From: UBA6522 sp965237785
GTDB taxonomy: Bacteria > Pseudomonadota > Gammaproteobacteria > Steroidobacterales > Rariloculaceae
DNA length: 64,000 nt
Direction: 5' to 3'
Assembly (NCBI GenBank): GCA_965237785.1
Contig: OZ250159.1
Span: 1,798,001-1,862,000, forward strand
The stretch's first letter is position 1, and every line of letters begins with the position of its first letter. The notes beneath the pieces were generated by a model. The model made no database searches. It saw only the letters and a list, made by a program, of their open reading frames with translations, and was not told the DNA's origin. This document shows, one piece after another, positions 44,962-54,506 of the stretch. The position numbers and the translations under genes were made by a program.

Positions 44962-45573
44962 CTACAGCAACGGGCCGACCCGCTTGTCGATCGTCTCCCG
45001 GGCTCTGAAAATGCGAGAGCGCACGGTACCTACCGGACACTCCATGGTTTGAGCGATCTCCTCGTAACTCATGCCTTCGATTTCGCGCAGGATAATGGCG
45101 GTGCGAAGGTCTTCAGGCAAGTCGGCGATCGCTTTGTTCACCGTCTGGAGAATCTCTTCCGACAACGTGAGGTGTTCCGGCGTGTCGATATCCCTGAGCT
45201 TGGCAAACGCTTCGAATTGCTCGGCATTCTGGGCATTGAAGTCATAGTAAGTTGGCCGACGGCCCGCCGAGACCAGATAGTTCTTGGCCGTGTTTGTCGC
45301 GATGCGGTAAAGCCACGTGTAGAACGCGCTGTCGCCGCGGAACGAAGGCGCCGCACGGTAGGCCTTTATGAACGTTTCCTGCGCAACATCGAGCGCTTCC
45401 GACGGATCTCTTACATACCTCATAATCAGCTTGATTATCTTTGGCTGATACTTGATCACCAGCACGTCGAACGCGGAGCGATCTCCCTGCTGGACCCGCT
45501 TTATCAATGCCAGATCGACGGCCCGCTGGCTGGGCGGGCGCGACGGAACGGATTCCTGTCGGTGATTCTCCAT
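44962..45573 (-). CDS. rpoE: RNA polymerase sigma-E factor
   Basis: A 203-residue ECF sigma factor. Region 2 is FDVLVIKYQPKIIKLIMRYV to DVAQETFIKAYRAAPSFRGD, region 4 is LPEDLRTAIILREIEGMSYE with GTVRSRIFRARETID as the DNA-recognition helix. It directs the envelope-stress regulon and is held by RseA encoded just downstream. Confidence 0.95.
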   Translation of the reverse strand: MENHRQESVPSRPPSQRAVDLALIKRVQQGDRSAFDVLVIKYQPKIIKLIMRYVRDPSEALDVAQETFIKAYRAAPSFRGDSAFYTWLYRIATNTAKNYLVSAGRRPTYYDFNAQNAEQFEAFAKLRDIDTPEHLTLSEEILQTVNKAIADLPEDLRTAIILREIEGMSYEEIAQTMECPVGTVRSRIFRARETIDKRVGPLL

Positions 45574-45706
45574 AGACTACCGAGGACGCGGAAAGTTCGC
45601 TATTGCGCAATCGCCGGGGGCGTCTGCCGTTGCCACCCCGCAACTATCCCGGCAAGCATTCTACCGTGGATAGGCGTTCTCCGCAGAATCGCGCCGGGAA
45701 ATGGGG

Positions 45707-46129
45707 TCAGGACGTGCTGCGTACTTCCCGGGCAAGCGCCTTCCAGCGCGCGGGCGGCAATTGGTCATGGTACAAGATCCACTCCAGAGTCCCGTCCGAA
45801 TCCACGAGCACCAGCTTGATCCACCAGCCGGCGAAATGACTCCCGGGCGCCAGCCGCAACTCGTGGCGCTGGCTGTCGGGCACGGACCAGCGCTCCTTGC
45901 AAAGCATCGCGAACTCGGGAACCGGTGGAGGGAACCGCCACCAGGCATGACCGAGCGCACCCGCCGCTGCCAGACATTTCCACACGAGATCGAGCGACGC
46001 CGCGGCGATGCTCGCGATTACCAGGACGTGGAGAAACCACCACCACGACCGCTGCAAGCGCGAGGGTCGCGGCCTATAGTGAACGGACTCGGGCGAGGAG
46101 ATCGGCCATTGCGGGATCGGCTGCTTCAT
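45707..46129 (-). CDS. ygfX: YgfX-like membrane protein
   Basis: A 140-residue protein with two membrane helices (about residues 30-47 and 50-66, WWWFLHVLVIASIAAASLDL) and the C-terminal YgfX pattern WIKLVLVDSDGTLEWILYHD. It follows sdhE, the usual partner, and from the ATG at 46129 overlaps it by 56 bases; no better start was found. In enterobacteria YgfX (CptA) affects cytoskeleton proteins and pairs with SdhE/CptB. Confidence 0.7.
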   Translation of the reverse strand: MKQPIPQWPISSPESVHYRPRPSRLQRSWWWFLHVLVIASIAAASLDLVWKCLAAAGALGHAWWRFPPPVPEFAMLCKERWSVPDSQRHELRLAPGSHFAGWWIKLVLVDSDGTLEWILYHDQLPPARWKALAREVRSTS

Positions 46130-46433
46130 ACCACCCCATAAGGTAGTCATGAAGATCAGGGTCGGGAAGCTCCAGAAGTTGGCTGAAGCGCTGCTTATCC
46201 GCCGCCGACAGGGACAGATAATTCTCGTCGAAGAATCGCACCAGCAGTGTATCGAGCTCACGTGTGCCGCGGCGGCAGCGCCATCGAAGTCGGGCCCGGA
46301 TGCTGCGCTCGTCGTCTATCGCCGACGTTGAGGTAGCCGGCTCAGCGGCTGACGAGGTATCCGGGTTCTCGGCCGGCGCGGTATCCGGAGGCGCGGCCGG
46401 CGCGGTATCCGGAGGTGCAACGTCGGTGCCCAC
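46074..46433 (-). CDS. sdhE: FAD assembly factor SdhE with a proline-rich N-terminal extension
   Basis: A 119-residue protein. The last ~80 residues are SdhE: RARLRWRCRRGTRELDTLLV (the RRGMxELD core), FFDENYLSLSAADKQRFSQL and LPDPDLHDYLMGW. It flavinylates SdhA. The first ~40 residues are a low-complexity Ala/Pro/Asp/Thr stretch (PPDTAPA repeats) encoded by 24-bp DNA repeats and not part of the family; translation might also start later near ERSIRARL, where no ATG exists. Confidence 0.88.
   Translation of the reverse strand: MGTDVAPPDTAPAAPPDTAPAENPDTSSAAEPATSTSAIDDERSIRARLRWRCRRGTRELDTLLVRFFDENYLSLSAADKQRFSQLLELPDPDLHDYLMGWYEAADPAMADLLARVRSL
46357..46422. repeat. 24-bp tandem repeat in the 5' end of sdhE
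   Basis: A 24-bp unit (gtatccggaggcgcggcc plus ggcgcg) occurs at 46357-46380 with three changes, at 46381-46404, and partly at 46405-46422. It encodes the eight-residue Pro/Ala/Asp/Thr unit of the SdhE extension. Confidence 0.75.
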
Positions 46434-46455
46434 GGCGGATCAGGGCCTGTTGACG

Positions 46456-47238
46456 CTAGTGGCGTCGTTCGGCAATCAGCTTCTTGGTTTGAGCGATCGC
46501 CTTTCCAGGGTTGAGGCCCTTCGGGCAGGCCTCGGTGCAGTTGAGGATGGTGTGACAGCGGTACAGCCTGAACGGATCCTCAAGGGCATCGAGGCGTTCA
46601 CCGGTCATTTCATCGCGGCTGTCCACGATCCAGCGGTAGGCTTGCAGCAGCACTGCCGGACCGAGGTAGCGGTCCGGATTCCACCAATAGCTCGGGCATG
46701 CGGTGGAGCAGCAGGCGCACAGGATACACGCGGACGGGTCGTTGATCTTTTCCTGATCCTCCTTGGACTGAAGCCGCTCGCGGTCCGGCGGCGGGGGCGT
46801 CCGGGTTTCGAGCCAAGGCTTGATGGAGGCGTACTGGGCGTAGAAATTGGTCAGATCCGTGACCAGATCCTTGACCACCGGCATGTGGGGCAGCGGATAG
46901 ATCTTCACCGTTCCGGAGAGGTCCTCCACCATCCTGGTACAGGCGAGCGTATTGGTTCCGCCGATATTCATCGAACAGGAACCGCATATACCCTCCCGGC
47001 AGGAGCGGCGAAACGTCAGCGTCGGGTCGATCTCGTCCTTTATCTTGATGAGCGCATCCAGCACCATGGGCCCGCACGCGTCCATGTCGACTTCGTACGA
47101 ATCCAGTCTCGGTGGCCCGCCGGCGTCCGGATCGTAACGGTAGACCTGGAACTTGCGCGGGTTCGAGGCACCGCTGGTTGCCGGGTGGCTCTTGCCGGGC
47201 TTGACCCGGGAATTAACTGGAAGCCTGAACTGTGCCAT
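46456..47238 (-). CDS. sdhB: Succinate dehydrogenase iron-sulfur subunit
   Basis: A 260-residue protein. The 2Fe-2S cluster motif is CREGICGSCSMNIGG with the distal LAC; the 4Fe-4S and 3Fe-4S motifs are CILCACCSTACPSYWW and CHTILNCTEACPKGLNPG. It carries electrons from the SdhA flavin to quinone at the SdhCD membrane anchor. Confidence 0.96.
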   Translation of the reverse strand: MAQFRLPVNSRVKPGKSHPATSGASNPRKFQVYRYDPDAGGPPRLDSYEVDMDACGPMVLDALIKIKDEIDPTLTFRRSCREGICGSCSMNIGGTNTLACTRMVEDLSGTVKIYPLPHMPVVKDLVTDLTNFYAQYASIKPWLETRTPPPPDRERLQSKEDQEKINDPSACILCACCSTACPSYWWNPDRYLGPAVLLQAYRWIVDSRDEMTGERLDALEDPFRLYRCHTILNCTEACPKGLNPGKAIAQTKKLIAERRH

Positions 47239-47267
47239 GGTGGGCTAACCCCTCAATCACGTCTCGC

Positions 47268-49055
47268 TCAATAGGTGCGCGGTTTCGGCGGAATGGTGTC
47301 GATGTCTTCACTGAGCGTATCCAATTGCACCGGGCGCTCGCCGAACCGCACTTCGCCGCGCTCATCTACCCATACCAGGGTGTGCTTCATCCAGTTCTCG
47401 TCGTCACGGTCCGGGTAGTCCTCCCGGGCCTGAGCGCCGCGGCTCTCCGTCCGGTAAGCCGCGGACTTGATGGTCGCCATCGACTGGAGCAACAGGTTTT
47501 CCAGTTCCAGCGTTTCCACCAGATCCGTGTTCCAGATCAGGGAACGGTCGGCGACCGAGACATCCTCGAACGAGGCGAAGACGGGTGCCAGCGCATCGAT
47601 TCCCTCCTGCAGCGACTCGCCGGTACGAAAGACCGCCGCGTGATTCTGCATCACCCGCTGCATCCGCAGACGTATCTTTGCCGTGGGATGTTCGCCGCCG
47701 GCATGACGCAGCCGGTCGATCCGCTGCACCGCCTCCTCGCCGGCATCCTTGCGCAGCGGCGCGATACGATCCCCGTCGCCGATCAATTCTCCGCAACGCT
47801 CCGCGGCGGCCCGCCCAAAGACGACCAGATCGATCAGCGAGTTGGAGCCGAGCCGATTCGCCCCATGCACGGATACGCAGGCCGCCTCCCCCACCGACAT
47901 CAGCCCGGGGACCACGACCTCGTTCCCGGCGTCGTCGGTCGTCAAGGCTTCACCGCGGAAATTGGTGGGAATGCCCCCCATGTTGTAGTGCACCGTGGGC
48001 AGCACCGGAATGGGGTCCCTGGTTACGTCTACCTTGGAGAAAATCTTCGCGGTTTCGGCGATCCCCGGGAGCCGTTCGGCGATGACCGCGGGGGCCAGGT
48101 GTTCCAGGTGCAGGTGCACGTAGTCCTTGTCCGGCCCCAGGCCGCGCCCCTCACGGATTTCCACGGTAATCGAGCGGCTCACCACGTCCCGCGAAGCCAG
48201 GTCCCTGGCGTTGGGGGCGTAGCGCTCCATGAAGCGCTCGCCTTCGGAATTGGTCAGGTACCCACCTTCCCCGCGGACCCCTTCGGATATCAACATCCCT
48301 GCCCCGTAAACGCCGGTGGGATGAAACTGCACGAATTCCATGTCCTGCAGGGGAAGTCCGGCGCGCAGCACCATGCCGTTGCCGTCGCCGGTGCAGATAT
48401 GCGCCGAGGTGCACGAAAAATAGGCTCGTCCATAGCCCCCGGTGGCGAGGATCACCATGTGGCCGCGAAAGCGATGCAGCCGGCCTTCGGCGAGGTCGAG
48501 CGCGACGACCCCCCGGCAGACGCCGTCTTCCATGATCAGGTCCACGGCGAAGTATTCGATGAAGAATTCGGCGTCGTGCTTCAACGACTGCTGGTACAGG
48601 GCGTGCAGCATCGCATGCCCGGTACGGTCGGCGGCGGCGCAGGTCCTCTGCGCGGTGCCCTCGCCGTAGTGTGTCGTCATGCCGCCGAAGGGGCGCTGGT
48701 AGATGCGTCCGTCTTCGGTGCGCGAAAAGGGCACGCCGTAATGTTCCAACTCGATGACCGACGCGGGCGCCTCCTTGCACATGTATTCGATCGCATCCTG
48801 GTCGCCGAGCCAGTCGGATCCCTTGACCGTGTCGTACATGTGCCAGCGCCAGTCATCCTCGCCCATGTTGCCCAGCGCGGCACTGATTCCGCCCTGCGCG
48901 GCGACCGTATGGCTGCGGGTCGGAAAGACCTTGGTGATACAGGCGGTGGAAAGTCCCTGTTCGGCGAGGCCCAGCGTTGCACGCAGTCCGGCGCCGCCGG
49001 CGCCGACGACGACCACAGCGCAACTGTGTTCGATGAATTCGTATTGCCCGGTCAT
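47268..49055 (-). CDS. sdhA: Succinate dehydrogenase flavoprotein subunit
   Basis: A 595-residue flavoprotein. VVVGAGGAGLRATLGLAEQG is the FAD fold, RSHTVAAQGGISAALGN holds the histidine that binds FAD covalently, HPTGVYGAGMLISEGVRGEG and NRLGSNSLIDLVVFGRAAAE are active-site blocks. It oxidises succinate to fumarate in the TCA cycle and respiratory complex II. Its start overlaps the sdhD stop (ATGA). Confidence 0.97.
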   Translation of the reverse strand: MTGQYEFIEHSCAVVVVGAGGAGLRATLGLAEQGLSTACITKVFPTRSHTVAAQGGISAALGNMGEDDWRWHMYDTVKGSDWLGDQDAIEYMCKEAPASVIELEHYGVPFSRTEDGRIYQRPFGGMTTHYGEGTAQRTCAAADRTGHAMLHALYQQSLKHDAEFFIEYFAVDLIMEDGVCRGVVALDLAEGRLHRFRGHMVILATGGYGRAYFSCTSAHICTGDGNGMVLRAGLPLQDMEFVQFHPTGVYGAGMLISEGVRGEGGYLTNSEGERFMERYAPNARDLASRDVVSRSITVEIREGRGLGPDKDYVHLHLEHLAPAVIAERLPGIAETAKIFSKVDVTRDPIPVLPTVHYNMGGIPTNFRGEALTTDDAGNEVVVPGLMSVGEAACVSVHGANRLGSNSLIDLVVFGRAAAERCGELIGDGDRIAPLRKDAGEEAVQRIDRLRHAGGEHPTAKIRLRMQRVMQNHAAVFRTGESLQEGIDALAPVFASFEDVSVADRSLIWNTDLVETLELENLLLQSMATIKSAAYRTESRGAQAREDYPDRDDENWMKHTLVWVDERGEVRFGERPVQLDTLSEDIDTIPPKPRTY

Positions 49056-49447
49056 GCCGCGGCTCCGAACGCGATCTTGAGCACCGCGAATATGCCCGCC
49101 ACCGCGACAGCGATATGTGCAAAGGAAGCGGCCACGAGTGAGAAAACCTTGATTCCCGCGTCATGCACGTAGTCCTCGATCACCACCTGCACGCCGAGAT
49201 GGGAGTGATAACACAGGGCAACCAGCAACAGGATGAACAGCACGCTGTTGAGCGGAACCTGAACGAAGCCGACAACGGCGGCGTAGCTGAATGTGTCCAG
49301 GCCGGCCAGAGCGATTACGAACCACAATCCCAGGGGCACCAGGGCAACCGCGGTCAAGCGCTGCGCCCACCAGTGTTCCACGCCCGTCTTGGCGGAACCC
49401 AGACCCAGTACCCGGTTGAGGGGGCTGACAAGTCTCACCGACACCAC
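49052..49447 (-). CDS. sdhD: Succinate dehydrogenase membrane anchor subunit
   Basis: A 131-residue protein with three helices (about 33-50, 58-80, 105-127). AQRLTAVALVPLGLWFV is the first helix; CYHSHLGVQVVIEDYVHD holds the heme-ligand histidine and the Asp-Tyr of the quinone site. Translation starts at a GTG near 49447; two neighbouring GTG codons make the exact choice uncertain. Confidence 0.92.
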   Translation of the reverse strand: MVSVRLVSPLNRVLGLGSAKTGVEHWWAQRLTAVALVPLGLWFVIALAGLDTFSYAAVVGFVQVPLNSVLFILLLVALCYHSHLGVQVVIEDYVHDAGIKVFSLVAASFAHIAVAVAGIFAVLKIAFGAAA

Positions 49448-49451
49448 CGTT

Positions 49452-49835
49452 TCATAGAATCACCATCAGCGAATAAACCGCGGTGAGCGCCAGGCTGACC
49501 AGGACCACGGTCCATCCGCTGACTCGATACTGCGCCGGCTCCAGTCCGATCGCCATGTCCCAAAGCAGATGCCGGATACCGTTGGCCAGATGGTAGAAGA
49601 AGCAGAATCCCCAACCCGTGTAGCCTATCTTCGCCCACCCGCTGCCGAGCACCGCCGCGGCGTCGGCATAGTCGGCCTCGCCGCCGGCCGCCGCCATCAA
49701 CCAGTACGCGAGCACCAGCAGGCCGGCCGACAGACCGAGGCCGGTGGCCCGGTGCAGTATCGAAAGTACGCTGGTGATCTCCGGCCGGTAGACCTGCAAG
49801 TGCGGCGACAATGGCCGTTCGACCCTGTCCGTCAT
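49452..49835 (-). CDS. sdhC: Succinate dehydrogenase cytochrome b556 subunit
   Basis: A 127-residue three-helix protein. RPLSPHLQVYRPEITSVLSI with LHRATG, and FYHLANGIRHLLWD containing the heme-ligand histidine, are the SdhC signatures. First gene of the sdhCDAB-sdhE-ygfX operon, divergent from ygfZ. Confidence 0.94.
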   Translation of the reverse strand: MTDRVERPLSPHLQVYRPEITSVLSILHRATGLGLSAGLLVLAYWLMAAAGGEADYADAAAVLGSGWAKIGYTGWGFCFFYHLANGIRHLLWDMAIGLEPAQYRVSGWTVVLVSLALTAVYSLMVIL

Positions 49836-50047
49836 TCTTTAATCCGTATGTTTCGTTTTATCGGTGCACGCGGCGCGGAACGCACCGGCCTGCCACCGCG
49901 AGGTGCGTAGTCTGCCAGAAATGTTCCCGGTACGCACGACGCACGCCCGTCGCAATCGGCAACCGCGTCGGCTGCCCTCGGTGGCCGGCATCTCGTATTA
50001 ATTGTGAGTTCCGGGGTTCGGCGGCCGCCGCAGGAGATTGGCGAGGT

Positions 50048-51061
50048 ATGCGGGCCGTGTACGCGATGGATTCATCGGCCGCCTTGACCTTCCGGCAGAA
50101 GCTGCTACAACGACACTTCATGACATACGAACCAGCCAAATCCGCCTCCGATCCGGGACAGCCGAGTCTCTATCCGCTCACGGACCTGGGCCTGATCGAA
50201 GTCACGGGTACCGAAGCCGAGTCGTTTCTCAATGCGCAACTCAGCCGCAACGTTGACTCCGGCAAACCCCTGCGGGCTCCGCTGTCCGCCTGGCACGACG
50301 CCAGGGGACGCGTGCTGGCACTGGTGCGAACGCTTTGGACCGGTGAGTGCTGGCTGATCCTCGCCAAGGGCGCCGATGTGGACGCGCTGATCCGGCGGTT
50401 AAGGATGTTCGTGCTGCGTGCGGACGTTCAACTGCGAAACGGGTCCTCGGGATGGCGGGCGGGCGCGGCCCACGGCAACATCGAAGCGTGGCTCGCACGA
50501 CGTTCGCTAACATTGGGCACGCAGCCTGGCGACGTGGCCGTCGCCGGCGGCGCATTCATTATTCGGGTCGGCTCGCGGCTCGCCTACCTGGTGGCGGCCG
50601 GCGACACGCTGGCAGACTTCGAAAGCGACTTGCCGACAGATCAGCGCGAGTCTGGGGCGGTGGAAGAAATCCGCCTGGGGCTGGTGGATCTGACCCCCAA
50701 ATTGGCTGGCCGCTATACCGCCCACATGCTCAATCTCGACCGCCTGGGAGCCGTGGCATTCGACAAGGGGTGTTATCCCGGTCAGGAAGTCATCGCGCGT
50801 ACGCAGAACCTGGGCAGTGCCAAGCGACGGGTGTTTCGGTTCAGCGCCGCGTTAACGCGAGTTCCTGCCGTCGGCAGCGCGCTGCTCGATGGCGGAGGCC
50901 GCCGCGTCGGGGAGGTGGTTCGGGCTGCCGCCGGCGCCAACGGGCGCGTGGAATTATTGGCCGTCGTGCATGTGAATGCCGCGGCGGACGGGCCAGTATT
51001 CGACGCCGGCGGCAGCATACCGCTGGTTCGGGAACCGCTTCCGGAAGTGTCGATACCGTAG
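50048..51061 (+). CDS. ygfZ: Folate-binding tRNA-modifying protein YgfZ
   Basis: A 337-residue GcvT-like protein. The signature KGCYPGQEVIARTQNLG (around residue 240) is diagnostic; GLIEVTGTEAESFLNAQLSR opens the folate-binding fold. YgfZ supports iron-sulfur enzymes such as MiaB, and is often beside sdhE/sdh as here. I chose the ATG at 50048 after GGCGAGGT; 50066 is an alternative. Confidence 0.9.
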   Translation: MRAVYAMDSSAALTFRQKLLQRHFMTYEPAKSASDPGQPSLYPLTDLGLIEVTGTEAESFLNAQLSRNVDSGKPLRAPLSAWHDARGRVLALVRTLWTGECWLILAKGADVDALIRRLRMFVLRADVQLRNGSSGWRAGAAHGNIEAWLARRSLTLGTQPGDVAVAGGAFIIRVGSRLAYLVAAGDTLADFESDLPTDQRESGAVEEIRLGLVDLTPKLAGRYTAHMLNLDRLGAVAFDKGCYPGQEVIARTQNLGSAKRRVFRFSAALTRVPAVGSALLDGGGRRVGEVVRAAAGANGRVELLAVVHVNAAADGPVFDAGGSIPLVREPLPEVSIP

Positions 51062-51125
51062 GGGTCGGTCCTGGGCGATATTCAGGGCCATGGCAAATCC
51101 GGGCGACTGCGCCGGGAGGCGAATT

Positions 51126-51317
51126 GTGGGTACTATTGCAATGACGATGGGCGCCTTCCGGGACAAGCCCAACGTGCAGATCGGATTCCCCGATCGCAAT
51201 GGCGGCGGCGACGGCTCGTGGAACTCATCCCACGGCACGCGCGGCTGCAGTCAGACCGCCTTGGTGATGACCCACGGGGTCGGCATGTTCTATTGTCTTG
51301 CCGTCGACTCTACGTGA
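51126..51317 (+). pseudogene. C-terminal fragment of a lectin-like secreted protein
   Basis: The frame reads PDRNGGGDGSWNSSHGTRGC, SQTALVMTHGVGMFYCLAVD and a stop. This matches about 50 residues of the C-terminus of the protein at 59342-59917 (SWNSSHATTGCSQEDL, GLFYCFAVD). Nothing matching the first two thirds of that protein is present here, so it is a stump of a paralogue, lying directly after ygfZ. Confidence 0.65.
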
Positions 51318-51633
51318 CCTGACCCCCCTAGTACGGCTCCATCTGGTGAGAGAGACTTTCACTGGACTGGGCTTGCCCCCAATGTTGGACCACCGGGTTC
51401 GAGAAAATCTCGTCGTTCTGAGCTCAGGACAGAAGCCGCCTTGCTTGTGGATCAGATATCAGGGACAACGTCAAGACACGCGTGAGCCCTGCTGAATTTT
51501 GTGTTCTTCAATTTGAACCGGCTTTGCTTTCCCGGAGACTGCAAATTTTGTACGGATCGAGCCATCCATGTTGGCTTGATTCACAACGAAAAAGCCTTCA
51601 GATTACGCAGGATAGCGGTGTCTGAGGCATTTT
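51318..51633. other. Intergenic region, no gene seen
   Basis: About 316 bp between the lectin-like stump and the acyltransferase. Short open frames show no family resemblance. The base composition is lower in GC than its neighbours, which fits decayed DNA. Confidence 0.4.
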
Positions 51634-53034
51634 GTGAGTTTGCTCGAAACCGAAATTGGCGCGGCACCTTCGGCCTTGCTCTACCGTGCGCTTATTCGAT
51701 TCCTGAGTCTGGTTGGCCGCACGTTCTACAAGCGAATCGAGGTCGTGGGCCTGGGAAATGTCCCCGCGCGCGGCGGCGTGATTTTTGCCGGCAATCACCC
51801 CAACGCGTTGATAGACGGGCTACTGCTGATCAGCCAGGCAGGGCGAGCCCCCGTCCATTTTCTCGGCAACGCGAAACTCTGGAAAATCCCTCTGCTCGCC
51901 CGGCTGCTGGATGCGCTCGGCGCGGTGCCCGTGCTGCGCCGCGAAGAACACGGTCCCAACGCAGATAACCGGGGCGCCTTCGAACGCGTTGACGACATCC
52001 TGGCGTGCGGCGGCTGTGTGGCCATTTTTCCCGAGGGCATCAGCCACACCGACACCCGGCTCGCGACGCTCAAGACCGGCGCCGCAAGAATGGCACTGCA
52101 CGCCGCCGCGCACCGCGAGACCGAGGTCATGATCGTTCCTTTCGGCCTGACCTACCTCAATCGTCATCGGTTCAGAAGCCAGGTCTTGCTGCACGTCGCA
52201 GCGCCGATGCCTATCGATGAACACCGTCTCGCGGCTTACGAGAACGATGAAGTGGGGACCGTACGACAGCTCACCGCAGAACTGCGCGAGCGGCTCTCCC
52301 GCGTCACGCTGAATGCACCGGACTGGGCTACGCTGCGTTTCATTCACGCCGCGCGGCGTTTGTACAAACCGATTTCGGCGAAACTCGCGCCCGCAACCTA
52401 TGTCGACCTCAGCCGCCGCTTCGTGGAGCGCTATACGCGGTTCGCCGGCGAGCCGGACATTCAGCGGCTGCGTGGCGAGATCGAGGCGTACCAGGCACAG
52501 TTGGATCTCCTGGGACTGAAGGATTACCAGCTCAGTCACGTTGTCAGTGCCCGCAATGCCATGAACAGGATTGTTTGGCGCACTGCCCTGGTCATTCTGC
52601 TGTTACCGCTCGCACTGCCGGGGGCGATCGTCGTACTGCCGGCCGCCTGGCTCGCCGCAACGGTGGGTACGTGGTTCAGCTACGATGTCGACGATATCGC
52701 CACCTTGAAAGTCACGACGGCGGTCCCGGTACTGCTTGCAACTTATATGTTCTTCACGATCACGGTCGGGGTAGCTTTCGGATGGGATTGGGCGATGCTG
52801 GCGATGCTTTTGCTACCGGTCAGTGTCTTTGCCACACTGTTTGTCCTCGAAAAACAGGCCCAACTGCTCGTCTCGATACGGAGCGTATTTCGCCTCGCGC
52901 GTTTGAGTGGGGACATCGAAGCGCTTGTTGCCAAGAGGAAAGAACTGGTGACCGCGGTACGAACCGCCGTCGACCACTACGCAGACCCGGCCATTCGGCG
53001 GATCTTCAACGCCTCGGACTTCGGCTCTCAGTAG
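51634..53034 (+). CDS. PlsC-type acyltransferase with C-terminal membrane domain
   Basis: A 466-residue protein starting at GTG (MSLLETEIGAAPSALLYRAL). Residues ~45-250 are a glycerolipid acyltransferase domain: IFAGNHPNALIDGLLL (NHx4D catalytic motif), ALGAVPVLRREE, and IFPEGISHTD (FPEGxS). Residues ~315-400 hold three or four hydrophobic segments (LVILLLPLALPGAIVVLPAA). It probably acylates a lysophospholipid or glycerol phosphate at the inner membrane. Substrate unassigned. Confidence 0.87.
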   Translation: MSLLETEIGAAPSALLYRALIRFLSLVGRTFYKRIEVVGLGNVPARGGVIFAGNHPNALIDGLLLISQAGRAPVHFLGNAKLWKIPLLARLLDALGAVPVLRREEHGPNADNRGAFERVDDILACGGCVAIFPEGISHTDTRLATLKTGAARMALHAAAHRETEVMIVPFGLTYLNRHRFRSQVLLHVAAPMPIDEHRLAAYENDEVGTVRQLTAELRERLSRVTLNAPDWATLRFIHAARRLYKPISAKLAPATYVDLSRRFVERYTRFAGEPDIQRLRGEIEAYQAQLDLLGLKDYQLSHVVSARNAMNRIVWRTALVILLLPLALPGAIVVLPAAWLAATVGTWFSYDVDDIATLKVTTAVPVLLATYMFFTITVGVAFGWDWAMLAMLLLPVSVFATLFVLEKQAQLLVSIRSVFRLARLSGDIEALVAKRKELVTAVRTAVDHYADPAIRRIFNASDFGSQ

Positions 53035-53104
53035 GCCGTTCCGAGGCGGTCCACACGAACGTCTCGTAACACGCGACGGAGTATAGGTATTTGAGTCGGA
53101 GCAT

Positions 53105-53338
53105 GTGTCCAAGTTGCCGCCGGGACCACGCCTTCCGCGCCTCCTTCAATTGAGCAAGTGGGTCTTTGAGCCGATCCCCTTCGTGAAGGCCTGTGCCGAT
53201 CGGTACGGCGACCCGTTCACCATGCGTCTGTTCGGTGTCCCTCCGATGGTGTTCGTCACCGAACCGTCCACCATCAAGCAGATCTTCACCGGCGATGCGC
53301 ACCAGTTTCGTGCCGGCCAAGCCAACAAAGGGTCTTGA
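53105..53338 (+). pseudogene. N-terminal stump of a cytochrome P450
   Basis: The frame (GTG or later start) reads LPPGPRLPRLLQLSKWVFEP, DRYGDPFTMRLFGVPPMVFV and EPSTIKQIFTGDAHQFRAG, the proline-rich N-terminus and first helices of a class II-like P450, then ends after about 77 codons. The I-helix, ExxR and heme loop are absent. It is distinct from the P450 at 10914-12131. Confidence 0.7.
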
Positions 53339-53588
53339 TGTCTCTGAACCGCACCATCGCCCCTTCCCGCCTTCGAAACGGTTGATGCGAGTTCTCGGCT
53401 CTATTGTTAAGCCAGCGCCAGTTCGACCAGAGACTACGAGAGCTTGCTTCCCGGCTCAAGCTAGTTTTCTCTGACAATGTCTTCACGTGGAATACGCACG
53501 GAAATGATTCGAGAGTGCGAATTGTGAGGAATCGAGCCGACTTCGCTATTGGAAGTCTATGCTTGAGTCAGGCAACACTTCTCGCAAT
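53339..53588. other. Intergenic region after the P450 stump
   Basis: About 250 bp with lower GC. I see no continuation of the P450 gene, no repeat and no RNA gene. Confidence 0.35.
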
Positions 53589-54506
53589 CTATAGATCTAG
53601 CGCCACTTGCAGATCATCGTGCTCAAAGGCCGTAACCATGCGATCGATCTCAGCCGGCGATAAGCGGAGCGCTGCGGCCATGGTTCGCCATTCAGCAACC
53701 GACCGCGCAACATCCTTCGCGATGGCTCGTGCCTGATCATCATCAAGCCTAAAATACTCGGCGACCTGCAATGCGAGCTCGATTGATGCCGCGGTATCGT
53801 CGAGATCAATGGCGGTCATGAGAAATCGCGGTTTGATATCGATGGGAACCGGATTGAGATCATAAGCCGGCGAAAGACGCCAGCCATCATGCCCCGAAAA
53901 TAGGAATCCGTGATTGCGAAGATGATCGTCGGTATTGGATATCAACACACTAAACACGATTCGTCGCCACAGCACCTCAAGATCGTGTACCACGTTCGCG
54001 CCATGTTGGCGTAGCCCATCGGCAACCTCCAAGTAACTGCGCGTCTCAAGATCGTCAGCACCGATCATGCTCATCGCTGATAGGAACGGGATTCGCTGAT
54101 CACCCTCTCGATCAAACCGACGGATAATGAGCACCGAACGTCCGCTAATGTTTTCGAGACGCCACTCAGGCGTTTCGATGCCGGCACGGGCCGCAAGCGA
54201 AAGCGCCACAGCTTCCCAGCGCACGACGTCATAGTCGTCGTTGTGCGTGGGGAACTTGGCAATCGTCAGGTTGCCGTCAGCATCCAGTACCGACGCTTTT
54301 GGCCTGGCTCCACCCAACGATGAGCCAGGGGCGAGCAGAAGCTGTAGCAACTCGTAGCTATCATCATCCCCGAGCACATTGTCGCTAGCCGCCAGCAATC
54401 GCGGCAACTCAACCAGCGGCGGCACAGCTTCGTTCTCATTCATACTCGCAAAGGGCCCGCGTTGGCATTCCGCGAAACGCAACGCACCTTGTCGCGCACG
54501 ATCATT
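53589..54506 (-). pseudogene. hipA: C-terminal part of hipA, cut off by the RIT element
   Basis: The frame begins at the insertion point with NDRARQGALRFAECQRGPF and runs to a normal end. LLLAPGSSLGGARPKASVLD, LTIAKFPTHNDDYDVVRWE, and the kinase core LISNTDDHLRNHGFLFSG and LSPAYDLNPVP are HipA C-terminal domain motifs. The missing N-terminal part lies across the mobile element at 58253-58594. An internal ATG could express this part alone, but without the N-terminal subdomain it is probably inactive. Confidence 0.85.

Noticed and set aside
45576..45605. Sigma-E-type promoter (GAACTTT) just upstream of rpoE
   Set aside because: The -35-like GAACTT is present, but the only TCTA-like -10 would overlap the rpoE start codon, leaving no room for a ribosome site.
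47232..49172. 646-codon open frame antisense to sdhA
   Set aside because: It lies opposite a textbook sdhA and owes its length to high GC content; no family resemblance.
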